Translations under genes and position numbers: made by a program
Assembly (NCBI RefSeq): GCF_958979055.1
Contig: NC_084889.1
Coordinates: 1,116,001 to 1,180,000, forward strand
DNA length: 64,000 nucleotides
Source of the DNA: Alnus glutinosa
Taxonomy: Eukaryota > Streptophyta > Magnoliopsida > Fagales > Betulaceae
Reading direction: 5' to 3'
Shown here: in pieces, positions 36,401 through 45,500 of the stretch
Numbering within the stretch: the first letter of the stretch is position 1
How the letters are laid out: each line of letters starts with the position of its first letter
Notes under the pieces: model-generated
Told to the model about the DNA's origin: nothing
Databases searched by the model: none
Seen by the model: the letters and a program-made list of their open reading frames with translations, nothing else

Positions 36401-36615
36401 TTGGTCGGACGCTTGGAGGAGGAGGAAGTGGAGCGCGAGGGGATTAGGGCGTCCTCGTCGTCCGCGAAGCTCAGGAGTTTCTTGGGCTTAGGTTTGGGAG
36501 CGGGGGTGGTGGTCTTTGTGGTGACCTTGACGTCGTCGTTTTGGTTGTTATTGTTGTTGTCGTCGTCGTCGTCCCCGGCACGACGGCGGAAGTTCCTGGC
36601 TCTGCTGCTGCTCAT
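26946..36615 (-). CDS. ILP1: ILP1-like GCFC-domain protein (PAX3/7BP-related)
   Basis: Six exons: 35455-36615, 33878-34045, 29629-30299, 29077-29359, 28538-28827, 26946-27138, giving 2766 nt and 921 aa. Arabidopsis INCREASED LEVEL OF POLYPLOIDY1 is of similar size (about 908 aa). The family is nuclear: ILP1 was described as a repressor of cyclin A2 affecting endoreduplication, and it partners NTR1/STIPL1 in spliceosome disassembly. The N-terminus is basic then acidic (SSSRARNFRRR, KPKPKKLLSFADDED, long Asp/Glu runs). A coiled region includes DKAPYIEELEEQVQKLHEER. The GCFC domain follows (FSPYVRLELLKWDPL, PGAARVAAYRFG) and the conserved end is SGLARRLKKLLVELNEYDNA. The start is the ATG at 36615; an in-frame GTG at 36639 upstream is not a plausible start. 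Introns carry a LINE, an RTE tail, a MITE and a 200-bp tandem duplication, but the coding exons are unbroken. Confidence 0.96.
28034..28414. mobile_element. Tourist-like (PIF/Harbinger) MITE in ILP1 intron 5
   Basis: The 381-bp element is flanked by TTA on both sides (28031-28033 and 28415-28417), the typical 3-bp Harbinger target duplication. The termini GGCCACGTTTGGTACGCG and, inverted, GGGCCTTTTGGTTGGCGG form imperfect inverted repeats. Subterminal words such as GGAATAGTTATTC and AATAATTATTCC are also inverted. There is no coding capacity. Confidence 0.82.
29422..29500. repeat. Imperfect tandem duplication (about 40 bp) in ILP1 intron 3
   Basis: ACATACCTTTGTGTGCTTTTC and ACATATCTTTGTGTGCTTTTT with flanking TTATTT sequence are repeated about 40 bp apart. 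Simple local duplication. Confidence 0.7.
30369..30430. repeat. (AT)n(AG)n compound microsatellite in ILP1 intron 2
   Basis: An AT run passes directly into twenty AG repeats, 70 bp upstream (in plus coordinates) of the exon 3 acceptor. Probably length-polymorphic. Confidence 0.93.
31096..31325 (+). mobile_element. RTE-type LINE 3' tail
   Basis: The plus strand encodes, across breaks, the widespread plant RTE ending: LRWFGHVIKA, then GRPRKTW-like and DLG-like words. It ends with AAGGCTTGGTTG followed by TTG repeats (GCTGTTGTTGTT), the diagnostic 3' end of RTE LINEs and the SINEs that use them. It is only about 230 bp, heavily truncated, inside ILP1 intron 2 and antisense to that gene. Confidence 0.7.
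31384..32941 (-). mobile_element. L1-type LINE in ILP1 intron 2, long intact 3' ORF
   Basis: A 490-codon frame (32941-31469) without stops covers the end of reverse transcriptase (LPIKYLGLPLGAPFKAK, WKRLYLSKGGRVTLIKSTLS) through the zf-RVT domain (WRTKAPLKVAFFAWTAALGK, DRCCMCKMNGETVDHLLLHC) to the terminal WRERNDKQFEDKERT. A T run at 31384-31395 is its poly(A) tail. The 5' side is truncated near 32905-32945, so the fingers/palm of reverse transcriptase and the endonuclease are absent and it cannot move by itself. It is in the same orientation as ILP1. The lack of stop codons suggests recent insertion. CTCAAT words at 31364 and 32937 may be a decayed target duplication. Confidence 0.9.
33095..33210 (-). 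other. Orphan exon-like coding segment in ILP1 intron 2
   Basis: On the minus strand an acceptor (ATGCATAG, or GTGACAG six bases on) and a donor (TCTAAG|GTAAAAC) enclose 116 or 110 bases. These read, in one frame, as a protein-like segment: TDLEKVSGSELYLYDWDAF, then GNVIHDFAYKSYVRSRRSK. It does not belong to the ILP1/GCFC family, in which exon 2 (ending CDFLK) joins directly to DKAPYIEEL. Neither length is a multiple of three, and ILP1 exon 2 ends in phase 0. I do not recognise the source gene. Confidence 0.45.
34238..34640. repeat. Diverged tandem duplication of about 203 bp in ILP1 intron 1
   Basis: The segment starting TTTGAACTCAATACTCCAAT at 34238 recurs from 34441 (TTTGAACTCATTACTCAATG). 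Shared landmarks in the same order are TCCCTCCATA-ATTGGGTT, CATAAAACTATTCAC-like and GTGCTATTA-CATGCATC. Divergence is considerable, so the duplication is old. Confidence 0.75.
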
Positions 36616-36846
36616 GGCGGGTTGTGGGGGGGCATTCACTCACTATTCAGGCATTCAGCAGTCGAACAGACTGGGGAAGAGGAGCGGATTGAAGAGGAAG
36701 AACTAGATGGTTTGGGAATTAATTGGATACCGGGTTCAAGTCGGTTCAGCAGGAGCGCGTGCGGTTCGAAAAAAGAGCACTAGCCACTAGTTAACCTTCT
36801 ACTTTTTTTGACCGATTGGTAGTGACATATATAGTAACATTGGATA

Positions 36847-37162
36847 AGGGTGGGTTACGGACTGCGGTTTCGTAGAAAAAAAATACAATTTTAAACTAAA
36901 TCGCAGAAAATAAATCGTTTAAAAATTGCGTTTAAAAAAAATTGTGATTTAAAAACGTAGAAAAGTGCTTATTCAAATCGCAGGTAATGTAGTATTTTTT
37001 TGAAAACGCAGTATTTTAAAAGGCTAACCTGATTATAAAGCTAAACTGCGATTTTGCCAAACGTTTAACTGCGTTTTTAAAAATCACTTTTTTCAAATCG
37101 CACATTTTAAAATCGCAATTTTGAAATCGCACTTTTTGAAATCGCAAATCCAAACGAACCCT
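36847..37162. mobile_element. hAT-like MITE upstream of ILP1
   Basis: The ends AGGGTGGGTTACGGACTGCGG and, inverted, AGGGTTCGTTTGGATTTGCG are imperfect terminal inverted repeats. The interior is made of many iterated AAATCGCAATTTT-type words. The motif GGGTTCGTTTGGAT is common at the ends of plant non-autonomous DNA elements. No 8-bp target duplication could be confirmed. It lies about 230 bp upstream of the ILP1 start codon. Confidence 0.6.
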
Positions 37163-37569
37163 AAAAGTATAATATATAACATTTTTTTTTTAAATCATAT
37201 TTTTTCCCCTACTTTACTGATAAGGTAATGTCAATTCTTTGAATTAGCTATTTAAAAAAAAAAAATTAAAAAAAAAAAAAGAGTAATGATATATATCACG
37301 TGAGTAATGATATTCTATATGGACTGGGATCCTCTCCAGTTGAAATAAGATAATCAGTTATAGTCAGGAGTATCATGTGAAATTACAAAAATATCCTTAG
37401 TTATAACTGACTGGCTCATCTCCAATTGAAAATCAACTTGAGATGATCATGTTGCATTCTATACACTCATTTCATACTGACTGATGTAACGTGTTTTAAT
37501 TGACTTCTCATGTCAATCACTAAAAAAACCAAAAGAAAAGCGAGTTAAAACATGCAAGTGTAAATAGTA

Positions 37570-37800
37570 GCATTGCTTAGGGGTGTAAATGAGCAAATCT
37601 TGAGCGAGTATTAGTTGTTCGAGATCGGCTCATATGATTTTTTCTCAATCTCGAGATCAAGCTCGAGCTTAGCACGAGTCTCATTTTTCTGTTCAAGCTT
37701 GGCTCACAAAGGGGGGATCTCTGTGCGAACTCGAGCTCGAGCTCAATTATACCGGCCGATCTTGAGTTCGAGTACCTAGCTCGGCTCCAACATGATTTTA
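37570..37800 (+). repeat. GAGCTCGAG-rich transposon-like segment
   Basis: Begins GGGGTGTAAATGAGC and continues with repeated GAGCTCGAG/CTCGAG words, a pattern common at the ends of a widespread plant DNA-element family. A partner with inverted polarity ends near 41185. Confidence 0.5.
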
Positions 37801-38641
37801 ATTTTCTGATTTAGGTAAAAAATTTATAAAAAATAAAATAAAAAAAATGCAGAAAGACGAGAAGAGTGAAGGAGAAGATGTAACTTCAAATCTCTCTCTC
37901 GACCACTTTAGCTCGTTGTCATGCGCTTTCTCTTCTAGTTTTCTCTAATTTTCGAAGTCCTTGTTAGTCTTTGCCTATGCAGCTATGCTCTTTGTTTCTT
38001 CTTCACAGTTCGATGAGTGAATGTCGGTTTCTAACGCTATAGCCGAGAGAGAGATTCGAAACTTATAAAGGTTGTGTCTTAGAAGGCTGTGTGGATTACA
38101 TGATTTACATGATTTGGGTTACATTGAGAATTAGCAAGCAAAGAAACAGTGAAAGGAGAAGATTGGGAACTGGGAAGAGTGGTGGAAGGCTCGAGAGAAA
38201 TCAGTAAATTGAGATGGCCAGTTGTCTTCCAAAAGTCCCAAGGTATATCAAGGTAAATCGGTGGGCAGCACCACAAATGCACGTGTCCAGCCAAATCAAA
38301 GATCCTGGCCTTTGATATTAGTTGGGCATTTGATGATTTAATGCAACTCGTTGGATCTGGGTGACACGCGGAATACGAAATAATTTTTATGCAAGAACAT
38401 GCATTACAGGTGCAACCCAAAATCACGCATCGGACGGTTGGGATTTATTCTTCTTAAATCACACGGCCGGGATTTAGCAAGGAATTGAATGCAGGTGTTT
38501 CATGAAGATTAGTTAATTTAGTTGTATTGTATAGGAAAAATCATAAAAGTACTGAAAAGAAAGAACAGATGCACTAGGCTCAAGGAATAGCTTAAATAAT
38601 GATGGTGGAGTGAGCTAACGTGCATCAAGAACTGAAGGGGT

Positions 38642-39734
38642 AACTTATTTTCTTAAGAAAGACCCGTTCCCAAACGGCCAAACTTTTTTTTTGTTGTCAT
38701 TAGGGAGAGAGAGAGTCTCCATAGCTTTTTAGAGAGAGAGAGAGAGAGAGTTCGGGGAGCTGGTTTCGTTGAGGGAGGCTTCACGCCTCCCCCTCCCGGT
38801 TCTGGTTTACCCATTGCCTTATAGGGTAAGGGTGTTTTGTTTCCTCCATGGTCTTGCTCCAGTGGAGGCTAGGTTTTCCCTTGAGCATTAAGGTTATTTG
38901 TGGGTTTTGTTTCTATCGGCTTGTTCCAGTAGAGGCTGGCTTTTCTCATAGCTTTGGCTATAGAGTTGTTTTTCTGTTTTCCTTTCTTTGTTGTTTATCT
39001 TTTGGCAGAAGACTTATCTGTTTCTGGTTTGTAGGGATGGTTGTTTGTGGGCGTGTATCCAGCAAAGTTTATCTAGCTGTGCTTGCTTTGGGTGTTTTTT
39101 CTTGGTGCTAGATTTGTGAGCTTTAACTGGGTTTTTATCGACACACACCTCTCTGTAGTGGTCGTTGGTGTGCTTCAGTCCGATAGGCTCAAGATGCAAC
39201 TGTGCTTCTCTGTCCTAATAGGCGTGTGGCCTATACGCGCGGGGGAGTTTTCCTCCCTGGACCAGCGAGTGTGGGCCACGGCTTGTACATTTCGGTCTTG
39301 GCTGGTGAAGATCATGGTTATGTAGGCTGTCTGCTGCTTGGAGGTTTCCTGGGCGCGTGTTTCACATGCGCCTGCTCCGACAACAATCTTCCTTACACCG
39401 CTTACTCGGTGGTTTTCATGTTTTTTTGTATATTCTTACTCTCTTTTCACAGTCTACCATTGTAATGATTATATTTTACTTGAGCATTTAGATGGTTTGG
39501 GAGCTAGATCAGCCCTCCTTTTTTTAGATAGGATGTGTTTTATTGTAAGGAGATGCTCAAATGGTTGTTCTTATAATATTTGTTTATTATTTTGGTAGCT
39601 GTTTTAAGTCAAGATTTTTCTTGGCTTTGTATATGGGGATTCTGTATCTCTATTCACTGTAATCTTTATTTCAGTAATGAAATTTGCTGGCCTTGCCAGT
39701 TTGTTCAAAAAAAAAAAAAAAAACTTATTTTCTT
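38642..39734 (+). mobile_element. Non-coding poly(A) retroposon with 13-bp target duplication
   Basis: AACTTATTTTCTT occurs at 38642-38654 and again at 39722-39734, immediately after a 17-base A run (39704-39721). The intervening 1.07 kb is GC-richer than its neighbourhood. It starts with a GA-repeat-containing leader (38703-38750) and ends TTTCAGTAATGAAATTTG...GTTTGTTC-poly(A), like LINE 3' ends. No reverse-transcriptase, endonuclease or other recognisable protein is encoded in any frame. It is best read as a non-autonomous LINE derivative (leader joined to 3' UTR) or an otherwise unknown retroposed transcript. Confidence 0.82.
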
Positions 39735-39879
39735 GAATAAAAATAAAACTAATACCAACGTTAATGAATCATTTATGGTGGTAGGTTTAAGCTATATATT
39801 TAATCTCATCATTGGTTCATACCCATTCAAATGGATTGAATCTGATCCTTTGTCATAGCTAGCTACGCACCATCCTTTG

Positions 39880-41200
39880 TGTATGGCATGCGTATAGCAT
39901 TCTCATGAATGCTTAATTAACATATAACTTAAGTCTTAAATACTATAAATGAAAATATGATTATCTAATTATACTTTTACAAATTAAGCTATACAGTATG
40001 AATTAAGTTATAAATATTATTTAAACTTATGTGACTATGTGAATTATAAATATAAAGATCAAAGATGATTAAGAAATTATATTTATATTTATAGATACTT
40101 AGCTCATATTTAATCATTATATCTAAGTATCTATATATTTCGTCATTGTATAAGTATAAATTTGTATACTTATATGATATTATGTGATTATAATTTATAC
40201 TTACAGCTTAATTTGTAGTTATATGTACTTACGAATTATGAATCATATATATCATAAATATCTAATGATAATATGTAAATCATATGGTATAAGTTTTATC
40301 ATATGATCATATAATTCTAATCATTATGTCTTAAGCATGACTACAAATTGTTAAATACTTATAATATTGAATCACACTTAATCATTGTATTTAAGTATCT
40401 AGACACTTAATTAATTACTGTATTAATATGAATTTGTATACATATATGACATTATGTGGCTATAATTTATACTTATAATTATATATATATATATATATGA
40501 ATTATTAATCATATCATATCACTTGCCTTATGAGATTATAATTTATTTATGATAGCATTGATAAGTATAATCATTATAAGTCATAATTATCATAATTCTT
40601 AACTATCTACTAATAATATTAATATCATATGATCTTAGATCTTGAATCACGTGATGACAGTGATGTAATGATTAATAAGTATCTAATAATAATACTTATA
40701 ACATTGGATATAGACAAATATTATTGTGATTAAATGCCATATGCCACAATGTTATATTATTATATGATCATATGGTCATATTATATTATATAAATAATAT
40801 AATATGAATTATATGATTAAGTATCTGATTTGTCATTATATCATATTATTAAAAATTAAGTATTGATATTATTCACTTATTATAATCAATTACTATATAC
40901 CTACCATTTTATTTGTTATTTAATTTATGCTTACATATAATATATTGTTTATATATATATATATATATATTATACGAGTTGAACCATAATAAATGAGTCG
41001 ATCCTTATACGAGTTGATTCATGAACATTAGTCAAGTCGAGCCGAGTTTATACGAGTTTGTATCGTTTAATAATTGAGTTTGATTTCGTATTCACGAACA
41101 ACTCATTTAATAATCGACATGAGTCAAGTTTATTCAAATTGATCTGGAGTAAGCTCAATTTGTTTACATTTTATCATACAATTATCTTATAGTGCTGACA
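39880..41200. other. Extremely AT-rich, palindrome-dense block
   Basis: About 1.1 kb (39900-40980) consists almost only of A and T, with many short palindromes such as ATATGATCATAT and TATAATTATA, and no reading frame. At 40975-41185, TATACGAGTT repeats and GAGTCGAGCC-like words form the inverted partner of the segment at 37.6 kb. The block may be the decayed interior of a DNA transposon or a matrix-attachment-like region. Confidence 0.55.
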
Positions 41201-41410
41201 TCACAATTTCAACTAACCGTTGATTTTTTTAAAAATAAAAATAAATTATTGATCTAAAGGTTAATTAGGATTCAGAAATGCCACGTTGGCATTGTGAGAT
41301 AGTTATAAGATAAAAATGTGATTTATAATATCACTTAATAAATAATTCAAGGATTGATAATGTCATGCCAGCAAAGTGAAACAAAAGTATTGTGTAAAAC
41401 ATTATTTTGT

Positions 41411-41444
<34 letters not shown>

Positions 41445-42400
41445 GAAGGAAAAAATGCAAAATTAATTTGGTGGTTTCATCGATTTGCAATGAGCTATTG
41501 GGGTATAAAATTATGTTAAAATTATAAAAGTACTTATTTTAACGTATTTTCCTTTAAAAAGGGTCAAAATGCACTTTTTTTTTTTTTTTTGAAAAAAACT
41601 TTAAAATATATATATTTTTTAAAAAGCTATTTTTGCTTTTAAGAATTTTATTACCAATACAATCCCAGACATAAGAGTTTTGTCAAACGAATATATTTTT
41701 GCTTATTAAAATTTTTAACGTACTAAGTACACTTTTTAAGCCCCTTTAACACATTTTTAAAACATTGTTCAAAAAAAAAAAAAAAAACACAATTTTAAAA
41801 CTGGTTAAAAGCCATAACACTCATATAGACTCGATTTGATCAATTATGCATTAAAAAAAAAAAAAAAAACCTATGAAAACTCATCCACGTCGAGCTTGTT
41901 TTGCAAACAACTCTCATTTTTCTTCCATTTTTTTTCTTCACTTTTTCTCAAAAAAGTCAAATAAAAAAATTATTATTATTATTATTATTTTACTTTTTAT
42001 ATCACATTAATAATTTCTTATTATTATCTAAATAACAAAAACTTTTTTTTATTTTTTATAAAATAATTTTAAATTTTTTTTATACTTCATATCACATTAA
42101 TAATCTTTTAGTGCTTTTACTACTATTAAAATAAATATTTCTCAATTACAATCCTTTGCCGAACAAACTCTGTCGTTAGCCTCTAAATATTCCATGAAAC
42201 TGAAACCCCGGCGTCCGTCTTTTATTTATTTTTCAATAAAAATCAGGAACTCCAGGAACCGCTGATGAGTAGGAAATAGGAATGCAGGATCGAAGGATGA
42301 CCAGCCACTGGCGCCTTTATTTATTTCTGAGAGAGAGAAGAATAACAGTAACGCCCTTTCAAATTTCAAATTAAGGATAAAAATAATATTAAAAATTAGG
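41200..42400. other. Upstream region of the SOG1-like gene with homopolymer runs
   Basis: Contains A runs (41417-41444, 41770-41787, 41850-41870) and T runs, one tri-nucleotide ATT run at 41970-41987, and otherwise AT-rich spacer. The last few hundred bases should hold the SOG1 promoter and 5' UTR start, but I cannot place a TATA box with confidence. Confidence 0.5.
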
Positions 42401-42543
42401 AACAAAAAATTAAAAGGAAAATGGTTATCTCTCTATTTATTTGCACAAGCGGAAGATTCCCAGCAGTGAGCAGACGAATCGTCGAAGCCGACGAAAATTG
42501 ACGGTCTCTGAATCTCTCTGACCTCGTCACCGCCGCTCCTCCC

Positions 42544-45500
42544 ATGGCTGGGTACTCTCTCTCTTTCTCTCTCTCTCTGAACTTCATCTCAAAATTCTTC
42601 TTTTGACCCATTATGTTTGCCCAGACTGTACGCTAAGACCAAATGTTTAATGGGTGTTATTTTACTTGTTTATTACTGGGATTTTCGTGAAATTCATTGG
42701 TGTTTAACAGTATGCCATGGAAGACCGTCTGGGCTGTTATTGGCTCAAAATATAGACTATATAGCGGGTCAATGCGCTAGAAAAAGTGTTTGTAGTTCTC
42801 GAATCTCTACGCCAGATAACGTTTACACATGGAGGAAACACTTTTTCAACTAAAGCTGTCAATGATTGTTTTGCGTTTCTAAGCTCTATCTACTTGTAGG
42901 CAGTTGTAGCCATTGATCTTTTCCATCATGGGTAAATATTGGTTTAAGCACTCTGTCCTAAATCAAAGGGTAATCGGGCATTTAATTGATCTACTAAAAA
43001 AGTCATTTTGAGTAACTAGGAAATGATTATAGCGTAGATGGCCCTCATCTAACTTTGTTCCTGGTTGCTCGTATAATTGTACTGATTCTACTGAAGAAGT
43101 TGTAGGCTTTTTGTCATCCAGTCTGATTCTGTGTATGGGTTAAGCTCAAGGAATTGATTTTTGGAGAAAACTAAATAAAACATAAAAAGATAAGAGTCAA
43201 CCTACAACCATCAAAAAATGTCTGGGTGATGTCAACGTATCAAGGGTTAATGGTGGGCCAAAAAAGTGTTTTCACAAGCTCCACTACTGCATAGCTGAAA
43301 AAGTTTTGATGGTTCTATCACACCTGCATTACTTTTTTTCTTAGAAAGCCAAATACGATCTGCATAGATTGTGCTAAAGCACCATGGTCATCACATTCCT
43401 CTAGTCATGTCTGGTTTATGCAGGATGCAACAGGCTGTAGAATATTTTAATGAGATTGTCGGTAACTTAAACATTTTGCTATATTAGATAATTGTCTAGT
43501 CTTTTAATACTTGTTTCAGATTTTTTATCTTCCTTTTTTGCCATCAATAGTTTCTTTTTAAATTTATCTTCATTGTACTTGCAACTTAGACTTAAAAGGA
43601 TTCCTGATTTCATTTTGATCTTTTTGAAGACACCGTTGTATTTACTTTATTTGCTGGTGTTGTGATAAGAAACAAGTCGTGATTTTTCCTATAACTAATG
43701 TTTGTAATTTATGCAGACCATCATGGTTAGTGGACAGTAAGAGAATTGCAACAAAAATCAAGAGTGCATCTGGAACATGTCATCATGAAAGAGTTGTATG
43801 GAAAAGTAACCCCACCAGAGCTTGTCCCAATTGCCAGTTTATGATTGACAACAGTAATGTATAATCCCTTACTTTTCTTATGCTAAAATATGATCATCAG
43901 TCTAATTCTCAATAATTAAAAGACATTAGTAAGTAGTTCATGATATGAAATTCAGTCTTGTATGTGTTGAAAAATTGGTACAAGCTGAAAGTGATATACT
44001 TTTTATTTAATGTTGTTTACAATTTTTGTTGAGATGATAAAAATTTGATTGCATGTTTCACTTACTGCTGTTTTCAGGCTTATTACATTATATAGGGTGG
44101 CGAGGATGTAATTTTGTGGCATAAAATTGTATTATGCTTTGCATAATTCCTTTGTAGTAGAATTTGTAAAGAAAAGATTGCGTGATTTCACAAAAATTTT
44201 AAGGTAGGGGGAAAAGTTACATAGCAATTGAAATAAAACTATGCTACATTTGGTTAACTCAAATGCTTATTTAGAAAATGACTCATTTTATTTTCTTTTC
44301 CTAGTCTGTTATAAAAAATTTCGGCATCCTAAGTGACACTTTTGATCCACAATGACATGAAATTCAAACAAAAGAGACTTCCTTTTTCTCAATATGAAAA
44401 TGTGGTGGTCGTGTTAATAAGGCTGCATTCATCACTTGTGAATTTGAAAATGCCTTTGCAAAAGTTTAGATTCTGGCAGTCATGTGTAAAAGCTGCTCTG
44501 AACAAGGCAAAGCATTCTATAACTTATGTTTCTTTATCCAAGTACCTTTTTCTTACAACTTAAAAGAATATCAACCTGGAAACTTCTAGAACATATGACT
44601 TGTCAACATTATATGTCATCAGGATATTTGCTAGAGATCTGAAGACGATTCTGACTGAAAATATTTTTCATACCATGACCTGATTGCAAAACTTATATTT
44701 GTCTAAATCTCTAATGAGATACTCTCTACTGACTGCATTGAGGCAATTAACCACCTTTTTGTAAAAAAAGGTGACCACTAGAGCTACACCAGCTCCACAA
44801 GTGCGGTACTATGTGAATCAACATTTGGTCCTCCACTATCTCAGTGCTTGGTACTTCACATGCTCACTCAAGTTATCGTGCTTGTGCTCAGCCTGAAAGA
44901 AAAAAGCTATCTGCTTGCTTTCAGATTTCACATAATGCACTTGCAGGAGAAAAAAAAGACTTCTGTTTTCATGGTTGTGTGCGCCCTATACCACATGTTG
45001 TAGTGTAGAACCTGGTTTTAAATTCATATCAGACAATCACCGTTAGCGATGACAGATTATTTTTCAGGTTTCTTACCTGGAAGGGATTCTAGACAGATGT
45101 TTATACCGTAAATTTAATAATGTATTCTGGTAGAACAGAGCTCAAGTGGGTTTTTGTCAGTGCATACTTCTAGTCGTATGCTCATAGCTTAACTAATTTG
45201 GGTATATGAGAAATTTCTGGTTTTATGGACAAATAGAACTGGCAGTTTTTCACCATTTTTATTTCGTTGACTGGTGATAGTGTATCAGAAGGGGAGATGC
45301 AACGGTGCATCTCACTTTATGATACACACTCTATCAACGAGTCATAATGGGTTATTATAAATGCAACTTAATGACTCCAACCTGAACTTCACTGAGTTAG
45401 GGTTGTGTTATCCTCGACAATTGTTTCTGAACTGGCACAGGGTATTGACCTCAGGTTGGTTCATTAGGTCTTTGAATTTTTACATATTATGTTTTGAATA

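Noticed and set aside
36613..36639. Upstream GTG extension of ILP1
   Set aside because: The family starts with a short Ser-rich leader before RNFRRR, and the first ATG is at 36615; a GTG start is not expected in a plant nuclear gene.
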